From positions 124,001 to 188,000 of the forward strand of contig JBDWAL010000057.1 in the NCBI GenBank assembly GCA_039978895.1: a stretch of DNA of 64,000 nucleotides, given 5' to 3'. This document shows positions 1 through 9,081 of this stretch, piece after piece. Below the pieces are notes generated by a model. That model searched no databases. It saw only the letters and a program-made list of their open reading frames with translations, and was not told the DNA's origin. This DNA comes from Aliishimia sp039978895 (GTDB taxonomy: Bacteria; Pseudomonadota; Alphaproteobacteria; Rhodobacterales; Rhodobacteraceae). A program made the translations under genes and the position numbers. The first letter of the stretch is position 1. The number at the start of each line of letters is the position of its first letter.

Positions 1-244
1 CATGAACTCATATCGCGAAAAGGGAGGTGGTGTTTTGGCCATTTTCGGCTCCGTGTCTGCTCACCCGCAACCTGACGTCAGCGCGTTGTATCGTCAATAA
101 ACCCGCAAGCACTGGGACACAACACCACCTGCTGATTTGCAAAACAGGCAGAGTTTGACAGCCAGATTTGGGAAAGAATTTATACCTAAAGCGCTGAAAT
201 TCGGCCACCTCAAACCGGTTGAGCCTAATAACAAACCCACCCTG
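1..244. other. Left edge without a recognisable gene
   Basis: I see no supported gene in this stretch. The open frames here have no recognisable domain and no convincing ribosome binding site. A 10-bp complementary pair (about 25-34 with 121-130) is too widely spaced to call a hairpin. The region lies downstream of the minus-strand DUF2937 gene. Confidence 0.5.
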
Positions 245-757
245 TTAAGATCGCTCAACTTTCCCAATGCTTGAACGATGCCGCCGACGCAACAACCGCC
301 CCAAGCCACCAAATATCGCCACAACACAGGCCCATCCTGTCAGGAACCCGGCGCTGCCGAACACGCCACCGGCAAAATTGAGTGGCACAGCGGGTTGATA
401 GCTGTCCCAAGCCGCGCGCGCGATCTCACCGTCCACAGTGCCTGCATAATAGGCCCGCATAAATGGACCAGCGGTCTGCACCTCGCTGAGTTGCGCATTA
501 AGGCGGTCATATCGGTCAAGTGTACGTTCCATATCTGCGCGACGTCGCGCGACGAAATCGCTTCCAACCATTTGCGCCAAAGCATCCGCCCGACTAAGCC
601 CTTCGGCTTGTGCCGAGGTATCGAAATCGGCAACAACTTCGCCTAACGCCCCGACAGCCCCGCCCAAACGTTGCACATATTGTTGAGAAAACTCAGGGAA
701 TTGCGAAAATCCGGCGGCCCCTGCAAGACCCGCCATCAAAGCCAAAATACGTATCAT
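245..757 (-). CDS. DUF2937 family membrane protein
   Basis: A 170-residue protein of the DUF2937 type, function unknown. The N terminus is a hydrophobic signal or anchor segment (about residues 1-18). The middle is a polar, probably helical and periplasmic region with the phrase FSQQYVQRLGG. A second hydrophobic segment (about 135-157) precedes a short basic tail, so I expect two membrane passes with the ends in the cytoplasm. Its ATG overlaps the stop codon of the serine hydrolase gene upstream by an ATGA junction, which implies translational coupling. The family assignment is from the sequence pattern only. Confidence 0.75.
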   Translation of the reverse strand: MIRILALMAGLAGAAGFSQFPEFSQQYVQRLGGAVGALGEVVADFDTSAQAEGLSRADALAQMVGSDFVARRRADMERTLDRYDRLNAQLSEVQTAGPFMRAYYAGTVDGEIARAAWDSYQPAVPLNFAGGVFGSAGFLTGWACVVAIFGGLGRLLRRRHRSSIGKVERS

Positions 758-1704
758 TTGGTGTCCCGAAACAATGCGTCAACAAGCGATGTGTCCAAGG
801 CAAACATGTCTTCGAAACTGACACAGGCGTCATAGGCCGCCATGATTGTCCACTCCCCGAACAAGGTCACCACATAGCTGCCGACGTTCATCTTTCCGGG
901 GAAGCAAAATGCCCCGAAGTGCCATGCTGTGTTGCCGCGAGACAGCATGCGAAAGTAAGCGCCGGTCCCATAGCTGACACCACGATCGACCGGCACGCTT
1001 GGTTGTGACTTTGGTTGATACTGCGCGCCGAACCAATGATTGTGCCAAATCGCGTGATCCGCGACGCTCATTTGCCATCCACCCCAAGGCAAAAAGGTCC
1101 CAGCCCGTGGCGATGGCTTAGCCGTAACGTCTGCCGGGATGAATGCTTTTTCGGCGCACACATCCGCGTAATTACGCCCTGTCGCAGCTTCAATCATGAG
1201 GGCGGCTAAGGCGTAATTTTCGTTTGTGTATATATGCTTGCCAACGTCGCCCTTGAGGCGTTTGCGCTTGGCGACTTTGTCAAGAACGGCCACACTTTGG
1301 TGCGGCCCAGATGTATCCAAAAGGGTTCGCATCAAGCGTTGTGTGCTGTCGCGGCCGATCCCGCCGCTTTGGGTGATCAATTGGGCAAGTGTGATGTCAG
1401 GTCCACGGCCAACTTTCGCTGACAGTGTGTCATCCCATGTCAAAACACCGTCTTTCACGAGCTGGGCTGCGCACACTCCGGTGATCGCTTTGGACAGGGA
1501 CGCCAACTCAACAGGTTGCGTCGCATCCAACCCCAAGGACCGGCTTGCGACCACACGCCCTTTGCGCACCAAAGCCAAAGCGCCGTTGGCATCAGCCTTG
1601 GCCAACCATCCTTGAAACGCTGTCAACACGCGATCTGCGGGATCAGCCAAGGCGCTCGCGCCAGCTAAACACAGTATCGTCACAGTTAAAAATCTAGAAA
1701 ACAT
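754..1704 (-). CDS. Serine hydrolase, beta-lactamase/class C family
   Basis: A 316-residue protein with a Sec-type signal peptide (about residues 1-20, ending ALA-D), so probably periplasmic. It has the penicillin-binding fold motifs: S69-L-S-K72 as the SxxK nucleophile motif, Y159-T-N161 as the YxN motif, and HFG near residue 266 as the likely third motif (H/KxG). Such proteins act as D-amino-acid peptidases, esterases or beta-lactamase-like enzymes, and the substrate cannot be read from sequence. It is first in a two-gene unit, overlapping the DUF2937 gene by 4 bp. A role in wall or peptide turnover is inference. Confidence 0.82.
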   Translation of the reverse strand: MFSRFLTVTILCLAGASALADPADRVLTAFQGWLAKADANGALALVRKGRVVASRSLGLDATQPVELASLSKAITGVCAAQLVKDGVLTWDDTLSAKVGRGPDITLAQLITQSGGIGRDSTQRLMRTLLDTSGPHQSVAVLDKVAKRKRLKGDVGKHIYTNENYALAALMIEAATGRNYADVCAEKAFIPADVTAKPSPRAGTFLPWGGWQMSVADHAIWHNHWFGAQYQPKSQPSVPVDRGVSYGTGAYFRMLSRGNTAWHFGAFCFPGKMNVGSYVVTLFGEWTIMAAYDACVSFEDMFALDTSLVDALFRDTK

Positions 1705-1775
1705 CGCGATATGCCTCTCGAAATAGCCCTCTTGGCGGGGCGATATGTCGAGTGTAGCAGAATCCAGAGCGGTTC

Positions 1776-1802
1776 GTCACCTGCACGTGTTGCGCAGGTG
1801 AC
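1776..1802 (-). terminator. Hairpin downstream of proS
   Basis: Perfect 9-bp inverted repeat (GTCACCTGC at 1776-1784, GCAGGTGAC at 1794-1802) with a 9-nt loop, 12 bases after the proS stop codon. No T-run follows on the minus strand, so it may be a weak terminator or only an mRNA-stabilising hairpin. Confidence 0.45.
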
Positions 1803-1813
1803 CCGAACGCCAA

Positions 1814-3154
1814 TCACATGTGCGGGGCGTAAATCTCGATGACTTTCGCGACTGCGGCTTCTGGCGACAGCTCTTCGCTTTCCCCCGTGCGGCGCGATGT
1901 CAACTCAACCACACCGTTCTTGAGGCCACGTGGGCCGACCGTGATGCGCCATGGCAAACCGATCAAGTCCATCGTCGCGAACTTCCCGCCTGCGCGCTCT
2001 TTGCGGTCGTCATATAAAGGCTCAAGCCCACCTTTGCTCAACGCTTTGTAAAGCGCGTCACAGGCGGCGTCGGCCTCATCATCACCCTGCTTGAGGTTCA
2101 CAATCCCGCAATGGAATGGCGTCACGCCTTCTGGCCAGATGATCCCTTTGTCGTCGTGGCTGGCCTCGATGATGGCACCCAATAGGCGCGACACACCGAT
2201 TCCGTGCGATCCCATATGCACAGGTGTTGGTTTGCCGTCAGGACCTTGCACCGTGGCCTTCAAAGCTTCGGAATACTTGGTACCAAAGTAGAAAATCTGC
2301 CCAACTTCAATGCCGCGCGCAGTCTTGCGACGCTCTTCAGGGAGCGCATCAAACAACGCAGCATCATGGGTTTCATCCGTGCGCGCATATTTCGAAGTGA
2401 ACTCGTCCATGATGGCCGCGCATTCATCCACGTTGTCATAGTCGATTTCGCGATCGCCAAAGGTCAGATCGGTCACCGCACTGTCATAGAAGACTTCTGA
2501 TTCACCGGTTTCAGCCAGCACAAGGAATTCATGCGTGTTGTCGCCACCAATCGGGCCGGAATCCGCGCGCATCGGAATGGCTTGCAGTCCCATGCGTTCA
2601 TAGGTGCGCAGATAGCTGACCAGATGGCGGTTATATGAGTGCAGTGCATCTTCTTTGGTCAGGTCAAAGTTGTACCCATCCTTCATGTAGAATTCGCGGC
2701 CACGCATCACCCCAAAGCGCGGGCGCACTTCGTCGCGAAACTTCCACTGGATGTGATACAATGTCAGCGGCAGGTCTTTGTAGCTGCCCACATGCGAACG
2801 GAAGATGTCCGTGATCATCTCTTCATTGGTTGGACCATAAAGCATATCACGCCCATGTCGGTCACTGATCCGCAACATTTCTTGACCATAATCATCATAG
2901 CGACCGGACTCACGCCACAAGTCTGCTGGCTGCAGGGTGGGCATCAACATCGGGATATGGCCCGCGCGAATTTGCTCTTCATGCACAATGTTTTCGATCT
3001 TGCGCAGCACCTTGAACCCTAGCGGCAACCACGAATAAATCCCCGCAGCTTGTTGCTTGATCATGCCCGCACGCAACATCAGCCTATGGCTGACAATTTG
3101 GGCTTCGCTTGGGTTTTCCTTCAGGACGGGCAGAAAGTAGCGGCTCAGTCGCAT
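1814..3154 (-). CDS. proS: Prolyl-tRNA synthetase
   Basis: Charges tRNA-Pro with proline in the cytosol. From the ATG at 3154 the protein has 446 residues and begins MRLSRYFLPVLKENP, the usual alphaproteobacterial ProRS start. The frame stays open upstream, but that part is not conserved in character. Class II synthetase motifs are visible: RAGMIKQQAAGIYSWLPLG near the N terminus, a motif 2 region with QWKFRDEVRPRFGVMRGREF, and GSHGIGVSRLLGAIIE as motif 3. The length fits the short form that lacks the large editing insertion of the E. coli enzyme. AGGTC just upstream of the start is a weak ribosome binding site. The gene stands alone. Confidence 0.95.
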   Translation of the reverse strand: MRLSRYFLPVLKENPSEAQIVSHRLMLRAGMIKQQAAGIYSWLPLGFKVLRKIENIVHEEQIRAGHIPMLMPTLQPADLWRESGRYDDYGQEMLRISDRHGRDMLYGPTNEEMITDIFRSHVGSYKDLPLTLYHIQWKFRDEVRPRFGVMRGREFYMKDGYNFDLTKEDALHSYNRHLVSYLRTYERMGLQAIPMRADSGPIGGDNTHEFLVLAETGESEVFYDSAVTDLTFGDREIDYDNVDECAAIMDEFTSKYARTDETHDAALFDALPEERRKTARGIEVGQIFYFGTKYSEALKATVQGPDGKPTPVHMGSHGIGVSRLLGAIIEASHDDKGIIWPEGVTPFHCGIVNLKQGDDEADAACDALYKALSKGGLEPLYDDRKERAGGKFATMDLIGLPWRITVGPRGLKNGVVELTSRRTGESEELSPEAAVAKVIEIYAPHM

Positions 3155-3541
3155 GGGGACCTCGTAGACAATGTGACGTGTTGCAGGGAGGATTAGGCCA
3201 AACAGCCCCAAGGGGAAAGAGGCTTTGAACCAATCGAAGATGACACAAGGGCCGCGCTTGCCGACGCGCGCGGCTTGCACGTCTCAAACCGAGGCTCCCG
3301 ATTCCCTCCCAGTTCGAGTCAAATTCCATGAAATCTGTGCGTAATGAGACGGCTTTTCCGCGCAAACTAGAAACAAACCCTGCCGCCCCTTGGTCATTGA
3401 ACGTCATCACGGCACCAATGTTGCGAATTAATTGACAGAAGGCAGAGATAATCCCCATATGAGTCAATCTTTAAACAAGCGTCTGTCTGACGTTGTCGGT
3501 GGGGGCCGACGCAGATGTGGCTAACCTGAAAGGGTGCGCAC
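3155..3541. other. Divergent intergenic region between proS and the Hint gene
   Basis: About 390 bp holding the promoters of two divergent genes. A 7-bp hairpin (3251-3257 with 3268-3274) lies in what would be the proS leader. A 21-codon ORF (3459-3524, plus strand, ending in Gly/Arg-rich residues) could be a leader peptide, but nothing confirms that it is translated. A stretch near 3330 resembles a tRNA T-arm, but no cloverleaf can be formed around it. Confidence 0.4.
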
Positions 3542-4333
3542 ATGGGTTTGACCCCGTCCTCTGCCGGTTTGGCAGACCTACCTTATCGGTCTTCTGTGAC
3601 CCGTCGTGATACAACGCCGAACGCCTTTCGGTCGGTGCCTGACCCCACGTCCCATCCCGTACGAACATTCGAAATCGCAGCTTTGCGCAAAGACGGAACG
3701 CGTCACATCTCTCAGGTGAAGGTTCCGGCCATTCCGTTGTTTGAAAAAGCCTTCTCAGCGTTTGCACGGGGCACCTTGATTCAAACGAGTTTTGGAGAAT
3801 GCGCTGTCGAAGACCTGCAACCCGGCGATATGATCAACACGACCTCGGGCAAGCCCTGCAAATTGCTCTGGATCGGATCAGGCACGTTTGTGCCCGCAGA
3901 TGCGGGTTATCGCACGTCTTTGGTGCGCGTGATGGCAGACACATTTGGGATGGGTCGTCCTGACAGTTTTCTGACGCTCGGCCCACATGCCCGCATTTTG
4001 CAAACACCCCCACATTTACGAGGCCAAATTGGGGCCGCCAGTTTGCTGTCACCCATCTCAGATTTTGTCGACGGCGTGAACGTGATCGAGATCACCCCGC
4101 CAACGCCGGTAAACTTGTTTCATCTGGTGCTAGAACGCCACGCCACGATCCGAGCAGGCGGGCTAGAGTGCGAAACATTCCATCCCGGTGGGCAAGCCGT
4201 GCGCGAAGTGTCTCATAGCTTGCGTGATTTATTTTTATCGATGTTCCCGCATATTTCTATGGTGTCTGATTTCGGGCCGCTTGCACATCCGCGTGCACCG
4301 GACCCCTCATCATCATCAAACTCATCCCTGTGA
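3542..4333 (+). CDS. Hint (hedgehog/intein) domain protein, nucleophile cysteine absent
   Basis: A 263-residue protein with a Hint-type core starting near residue 77: AFARGTLIQT, then VEDLQPGDMI, the classic Hint opening. Where self-splicing members carry Cys (CFxxGTLI) this protein has Ala, so autoproteolysis is unlikely by the normal route. The later part (GPHARIL, NLFHLVLERHATI) matches the second half of the bacterial Hint modules common in Roseobacter genomes. The C-terminal tail is Ser-rich. AAAGGG 7 bases before the ATG supports the start. There is no signal peptide. The function of this stand-alone class is not established. No partner gene is linked; the next gene is convergent. Confidence 0.75.
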   Translation: MGLTPSSAGLADLPYRSSVTRRDTTPNAFRSVPDPTSHPVRTFEIAALRKDGTRHISQVKVPAIPLFEKAFSAFARGTLIQTSFGECAVEDLQPGDMINTTSGKPCKLLWIGSGTFVPADAGYRTSLVRVMADTFGMGRPDSFLTLGPHARILQTPPHLRGQIGAASLLSPISDFVDGVNVIEITPPTPVNLFHLVLERHATIRAGGLECETFHPGGQAVREVSHSLRDLFLSMFPHISMVSDFGPLAHPRAPDPSSSSNSSL

Positions 4334-4345
4334 TCGCGCAATAGC

Positions 4346-4846
4346 CTAGGCGGTTTTGGCGAGGCGTTCTTCCATGATTTCAAACGGAACGCCGGGCACA
4401 TCTTTTGCTTCTTGTATCACCAAGGATGTCTTCACGCTGGCCACGTTTGGGGTGGTCAACAACTCATCGGTCAAGAAGGTCTGAAAGCTCGACAGGTCCG
4501 GGGCGATACATTTTAAGATGAAATCGACCTCGCCGTTGAGCATGTGACACTCGCGCACCAAGGGCCAAGACCGACACATGTCTTCAAACGCGGTCAAATC
4601 TGCTTTGGCTTGCGAGGCCAGACCGACCATGGCAAAAACCTGCACTTCAAACCCAAGCGCGCGGGCGTTCACATCGGCATGATAGCCCTTGATGTAGCCT
4701 TGTTCTTCCAACGTGCGCACGCGGCGCAAACATGGGGGTGCCGAGATACCCACACGCTTGGCGAGTTCCACATTGGTCATGCGACCATCAGCTTGCAGTT
4801 CTGCTAGAATTTTGCGGTCGATTGGATCAAGGCCAGTTCCCGGCAT
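4346..4846 (-). CDS. Lrp/AsnC family transcriptional regulator
   Basis: A 166-residue feast/famine regulator. Residues about 5-65 form the AsnC-type winged helix (LDPIDRKILAELQADGRM, then a GISAPPCLRRVRTLE recognition region). The rest is the RAM/ligand-binding domain, which assembles dimers into octamers and senses amino acids. The family usually regulates amino-acid metabolism or transport. The specific effector is unknown. It is divergent from trxB across about 220 bp, so autoregulation and control of trxB are both possible. Confidence 0.9.
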   Translation of the reverse strand: MPGTGLDPIDRKILAELQADGRMTNVELAKRVGISAPPCLRRVRTLEEQGYIKGYHADVNARALGFEVQVFAMVGLASQAKADLTAFEDMCRSWPLVRECHMLNGEVDFILKCIAPDLSSFQTFLTDELLTTPNVASVKTSLVIQEAKDVPGVPFEIMEERLAKTA

Positions 4847-5064
4847 GCGTGCTTCCCTTTTTTGCGATTGTTATAGCACCCCGGCAAATACACGCAATAA
4901 TATTACACCGTGTCGCAACTTTCTTTCCACTTGAGGGTCACAAGCCCGCCAAACGCCCAAAAGATCACGCCCCCGTGCACGTCGCGTTACAGGGGCTTCA
5001 AGACTTCTCAACAAGTGGCTATATCGTGCTTCCAATCGCTGCACACATCCCGGGGAGCCTTCAT

Positions 5065-6030
5065 ATGGCCGACACACGTCACACCAAAGTTCTGATCATC
5101 GGCTCCGGCCCTGCGGGTTATACTGCCGGCGTTTACGCAAGCCGCGCTATGTTGGAACCAATCTTGGTGCAAGGCCTTGAGCCCGGCGGGCAGTTGACCA
5201 CAACCACAGAGGTCGAAAACTGGCCCGGTGATAGTGAAGTGCAAGGCCCCGACTTGATGGTGCGCATGGAAGCGCACGCCAAGGCAATGGGTTGCGAGAT
5301 CATTGGTGATATCATCACGTCTGTCGACTTTTCAAAGCGGCCCTTCGTTGCACAATCAGATAGCGGCACAACCTATATCGCTGATGCCTTGATCTTGGCG
5401 ACGGGTGCGCGCGCCAAATGGTTGGGCTTGCCGTCTGAGGAGAAATTCAAAGGCTTTGGTGTCTCGGCTTGCGCCACGTGCGATGGGTTCTTTTACCGTG
5501 GCCAAGAAATTGTTGTGGTTGGTGGCGGCAACACCGCCGTCGAAGAAGCCCTGTTCCTGACCAATTTCGCGTCCAAAGTTACGCTGGTGCATCGCCGCGA
5601 CGAATTGCGCTCCGAAAAGATTTTGGAAGACCGGTTGCTGAAGAACCCCAAAATCGAACCTTTGTGGTTTCATGAGATTGAAGAAGTCATCGGTGGTGAC
5701 AACCCGCTTGGCGTCGAAGGTGTGCGTGTAAAACACACCAAAACAGGTGAAATCACTGAAATTCCGGCCAAAGGCGTGTTCATTGCGATCGGCCATGCGC
5801 CCGCCAATGAATTGGTCAAAGACGTGCTCGAAACCCATATGGGGGGCTACGTTGTCACCAAACCAGACAGCACGGAAACCTCGATACCGGGCGTTTTTGC
5901 TGCGGGCGATCTGACGGATCACAAATACCGCCAAGCGGTGACCTCTGCTGGTATGGGCTGCATGGCCGCACTGGAGGTTGAGCGTTTTCTCGCAGAACAA
6001 GAAGACAGCACCGAGATTGCGGCACAGTAA
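5065..6030 (+). CDS. trxB: Thioredoxin reductase (NADPH)
   Basis: A 321-residue flavoprotein that reduces thioredoxin using NADPH in the cytosol. An FAD-binding GSGPAGYTAGVYASRA motif is at residues 13-28, the redox-active C136-A-T-C139 pair follows, then an NADPH-binding GGGNTAVEEA motif, and a C-terminal FAD contact GVFAAGDLTDHKYRQ. The length is standard. The ATG at 5065 follows a good GGGGAG site and begins MADTRHTKVLIIG. The frame is open further upstream to 4732, but that part overlaps the divergent Lrp gene and is not family sequence. Confidence 0.96.
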   Translation: MADTRHTKVLIIGSGPAGYTAGVYASRAMLEPILVQGLEPGGQLTTTTEVENWPGDSEVQGPDLMVRMEAHAKAMGCEIIGDIITSVDFSKRPFVAQSDSGTTYIADALILATGARAKWLGLPSEEKFKGFGVSACATCDGFFYRGQEIVVVGGGNTAVEEALFLTNFASKVTLVHRRDELRSEKILEDRLLKNPKIEPLWFHEIEEVIGGDNPLGVEGVRVKHTKTGEITEIPAKGVFIAIGHAPANELVKDVLETHMGGYVVTKPDSTETSIPGVFAAGDLTDHKYRQAVTSAGMGCMAALEVERFLAEQEDSTEIAAQ

Positions 6031-6169
6031 CCAAATAGTGGCTAAGTGATTTTAATTGAAGGGTTTACAGAGTCGAGTTTTAGATTAGCAATGATGTGAA
6101 GGCCGAAACAAGCCGCTGATATTCTAGGCGGACAAAGCAAAAGCGGCCACATTTTGGGGATTTTATTGC

Positions 6170-7087
6170 ATGAAACAACTCGTCTTTTCGGCCTTTGCGT
6201 CGACCTTCTTAATCTGCGCGACATCCAGCAACGCCTCAACTTTTGATATCCAAATCGATTTCGTTCCTGCAGGCTTAAACAATCAAGCGTTCCCCGGTAA
6301 TCCTGTGTTTCCAACGCAGGATTTTACAGACCGGCAAAAGGATTTGTTTGGGGCTGCAGAGAGCTTTTGGGAAACCGTCCTCACTGGGTTCAATGGAGTT
6401 ATTGATCCTGTTTTGACGCTGACGGTCACTTTGGCGCCAATCGATAACTTAAACGGGATACTCGCCTTCGCCGGGGTTACCGGAACCGAGTCAGTCGGAT
6501 CTAACCCCGCAAACGGCAGCGCAAACTTCTTTCGAGCCACGACAGGTATCATCCAAGTCGACTCAGTTGATTACGGCCCTCGGTCCGAACAAGATTTCCT
6601 GAATGTCGCGATCCACGAAATAGCGCATACGTTGGGGTTTAACGGACCGATTTTCAGGCTCAATGGTCTGGTCGATCCATCAGACGATAGGGCTTATATT
6701 GGTGCTAATGCCTTGGCAGAGTTCAACTCCGAAACGGGCTCCTCTTTGACATCTATCCTGCTTGACGAAAGTGGCAGTCATTGGAGCGAATGTTTCATCG
6801 TCGGCCTCACCAATTCGTTATGTTCAGAATCCCCCTCCGACAGCAATTTTGTCAATGACACTGAGTCGCTAACGCCTTTTGCCTCTAATGGTAACACAAC
6901 ATTTTCGTCGATCTCAGCCGCAGCGTTTCGGGATTTGGGGTATGAAACCAGCGAAGCCGCCAGCTTTATTTTACCGCTTGCCACAGATGTTTCCGCAACG
7001 CCCGTCCCTCTTCCGGCAGGTGGTTGGTTGTTGGCAGCGGGCATGATGGGCTTGGCCGGATTACGTCGCCAAAAACGCGCAGCATGA
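6170..7087 (+). CDS. Secreted HExxH metalloprotease-like protein with VPLPA C-terminal sorting signal
   Basis: A 305-residue exported protein. It has a signal peptide (about 1-22). A zinc-protease motif H149-E-I-A-H153 is followed by TLGF, as in the NF038122-type metalloproteases. The last 27 residues are VPLPAGGWLL, a hydrophobic helix and an RRQKR basic cluster. That tripartite tail is the VPLPA-CTERM signal, which an exosortase-like system is expected to process in Rhodobacterales. No exosortase lies in this window. The substrate is unknown and the third zinc ligand is not identified. The gene stands alone between trxB and the cyclase. Confidence 0.8.
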   Translation: MKQLVFSAFASTFLICATSSNASTFDIQIDFVPAGLNNQAFPGNPVFPTQDFTDRQKDLFGAAESFWETVLTGFNGVIDPVLTLTVTLAPIDNLNGILAFAGVTGTESVGSNPANGSANFFRATTGIIQVDSVDYGPRSEQDFLNVAIHEIAHTLGFNGPIFRLNGLVDPSDDRAYIGANALAEFNSETGSSLTSILLDESGSHWSECFIVGLTNSLCSESPSDSNFVNDTESLTPFASNGNTTFSSISAAAFRDLGYETSEAASFILPLATDVSATPVPLPAGGWLLAAGMMGLAGLRRQKRAA

Positions 7088-7317
7088 GCCACACCTACTG
7101 ATGTTTACCCTGACATCGGCGCGCGTTTTCCCCCAACGCAAATAAAACGATACGGGGCCTTTGTGATCAAAGTCCCGCAGTCCATTCAAGCCCCAATTTC
7201 GTGACCCTAATGGGCGTCTCGTCTTTCTTGTGCATCTTTAAAATCGACAAATTGCGTAGAAATGTTGACCCGACGCCTTCCGCACGCCACGCTAGCACAA
7301 CTCAAACGGGGGCAAAG

Positions 7318-8985
7318 ATGAGCGCACTTTGGCGTGGAACAACCACAACGAAGGCACGGATCGTGTCTGGGCTTGTCCTCTATACCTATGCTTTGTTGCA
7401 CTTCTTGAATATCGGAATGGCGTTGATCGGCCCCGAGATTGCAGAGACCTTTCAACAAGCCCGATTGTTTTTGACCCGTTCTTTGCTTGGCACGCTCATC
7501 ATCTATGGGGCACTCCTGACACATGGCGGTCTTGCGCTGGCCAAACTCTCGCAGATGGCAAACCTTCGGCTGCGTGCGGTCGACTTGGCGCAAGTTGCAA
7601 TGGGCTTGGCTATTCCTTTGCTTCTCGCGACCCACATTATTTTCAGCCGCGCCAGCCATCAGATTTTCGCCACGAATGACACTGTCGCCTACATGTCTGG
7701 TTTGATGTGGGGCAATAGCGCCGGATGGCAGCAATCGTTGTTGATGCTGATTACATGGGCGCATGGGTCACTGGGATTGCATATTTGGCTGCGCCTTTGG
7801 GAAGGCTGGTCGCGATTTGTCCCATTGTTCACAGGGTTCACAGTGTTTGTCCCTGTCTTTTCCCTTGCAGGATTTCTGACCGAAGGGCGCAGAGTGGCAG
7901 CCATTCTGCGCGGCGATGAAGAACTGATGTTGGATCTGATGGATGAGGTGAACTGGCCCGGCCCTTCAGAATTCGCGCATTTGATCCGCATATCTGACTT
8001 AACGTTTTGGGCGGTTGTGGGCGTCCTTGCCGCGACAGCGATTTTGTATGTGGCGCGTCGCATCCGCCGTCCGGGGCAAAAACTACTGCGTATTTCTTAT
8101 GTCGGCGGCCCCACAATAAAAACCGCCCCCGGCCCCACTTTGCTTGAGATGTCTCAGGCGGCGCGTGTTCCACATACCGCGTTATGTGGTGGGCGTGGGC
8201 GATGCACGACGTGCCGCGTCATTGTCGAAGTCGGCGCTGGCGATTTGCCGCCGCCATCCCCATCCGAGGCTGCAGCCTTGCGCGCAGTCAAAGCGCCCAT
8301 CGGCGCGCGGCTTGCCTGCCAGCTCAGGCCAGAAACACCCATCACCGTCTACCGCGTCTTTCGCCCCGACGGAAAACAGCAGCGCGCCCATGCCTCACAG
8401 GGTAAAGAAGCACAATTGGCAATTCTGTTCCTAGATATGCGTGGCTTCACCGCCCGCACCGCAGGGCAGCTTCCATATGATGTTGTTTTCTTGCTCAATC
8501 GCTTTTTTGACTCGATTGTCCCTGCAATCGTCGATGAAGGCGGGATTGTTGACAAATACCTTGGCGATGGCCTGCTTGCGGTTTTCGAAACCGCATCCCC
8601 GGAAGCTTCCGCTCAAGCCAGCCTGAAGGCCGCACGAGGGATTGGCGCCGCACTTGATGAATTCAATGCTCTGTTAGAAGCCGAAGGCGCGGGTCCTGTT
8701 CAAATCGGGCTGTCTTTGCATTTGGGCAACGTGGTTCTCGGCGAGATCGGTGCCGCGGGCAGTGCCCCTAGAACGTTGATTGGTGACGCCGTGAACACCG
8801 CGAGCAGGCTTGAGGGCAAGACCAAAGAGTTGGCGGTTCAAGGTCTGATTTCTGCCCCGTTATTGGCCGCGGCGGGGATCGATGTCGACGCATTGCCGCT
8901 TCAGCATCTTGAGCTGCGCGGCGTAGAAGTCCCGTTGCCGGCGTGGCCTGTGTTAAAACTGACGACCCTGCCCATCCCAGATTAG
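7318..8985 (+). CDS. Membrane-anchored 2Fe-2S ferredoxin-class III adenylate/guanylate cyclase fusion
   Basis: A 555-residue signalling enzyme in three parts. Residues about 15-250 form some five or six membrane helices, with histidines in helices (LLHF, LTHGG, ATHI, WAHGSLGLHIW) that could bind b-type haem. Residues about 258-345 form a plant-type ferredoxin domain with C290-x5-C296-x2-C299 and C334 as cluster ligands. Residues about 365-550 form a class III nucleotide cyclase with metal-binding Asp in LFLDMRGF and in KYLGDGLLAVFE. I infer redox-controlled cAMP or cGMP synthesis from membrane electron carriers. The start at 7318 is chosen because MSALWRG directly precedes the first helix; an in-frame start at 7201 is possible but leads with non-family sequence. 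Confidence 0.88.
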   Translation: MSALWRGTTTTKARIVSGLVLYTYALLHFLNIGMALIGPEIAETFQQARLFLTRSLLGTLIIYGALLTHGGLALAKLSQMANLRLRAVDLAQVAMGLAIPLLLATHIIFSRASHQIFATNDTVAYMSGLMWGNSAGWQQSLLMLITWAHGSLGLHIWLRLWEGWSRFVPLFTGFTVFVPVFSLAGFLTEGRRVAAILRGDEELMLDLMDEVNWPGPSEFAHLIRISDLTFWAVVGVLAATAILYVARRIRRPGQKLLRISYVGGPTIKTAPGPTLLEMSQAARVPHTALCGGRGRCTTCRVIVEVGAGDLPPPSPSEAAALRAVKAPIGARLACQLRPETPITVYRVFRPDGKQQRAHASQGKEAQLAILFLDMRGFTARTAGQLPYDVVFLLNRFFDSIVPAIVDEGGIVDKYLGDGLLAVFETASPEASAQASLKAARGIGAALDEFNALLEAEGAGPVQIGLSLHLGNVVLGEIGAAGSAPRTLIGDAVNTASRLEGKTKELAVQGLISAPLLAAAGIDVDALPLQHLELRGVEVPLPAWPVLKLTTLPIPD

Positions 8986-9081
8986 CGGTTATGTTCTCTG
9001 GGTGCTCAACCCACCCGAGATGTTCCTTGGCGAACCGCACCTCCGACGCTAGCCTAGCCCGATCTATCCCCGGGGGTTTCC

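Noticed and set aside
3320..3350. T-arm-like stretch resembling a tRNA
   Set aside because: No acceptor, D-arm or anticodon stem can be formed around it.
4732..5064. Upstream extension of the trxB frame
   Set aside because: It runs into the divergent Lrp gene and does not resemble thioredoxin reductase. The ATG at 5065 has a good ribosome binding site.
5356..6000. 214-codon frame antisense to trxB
   Set aside because: A shadow of trxB codon usage, rich in Phe and His, with no start context.
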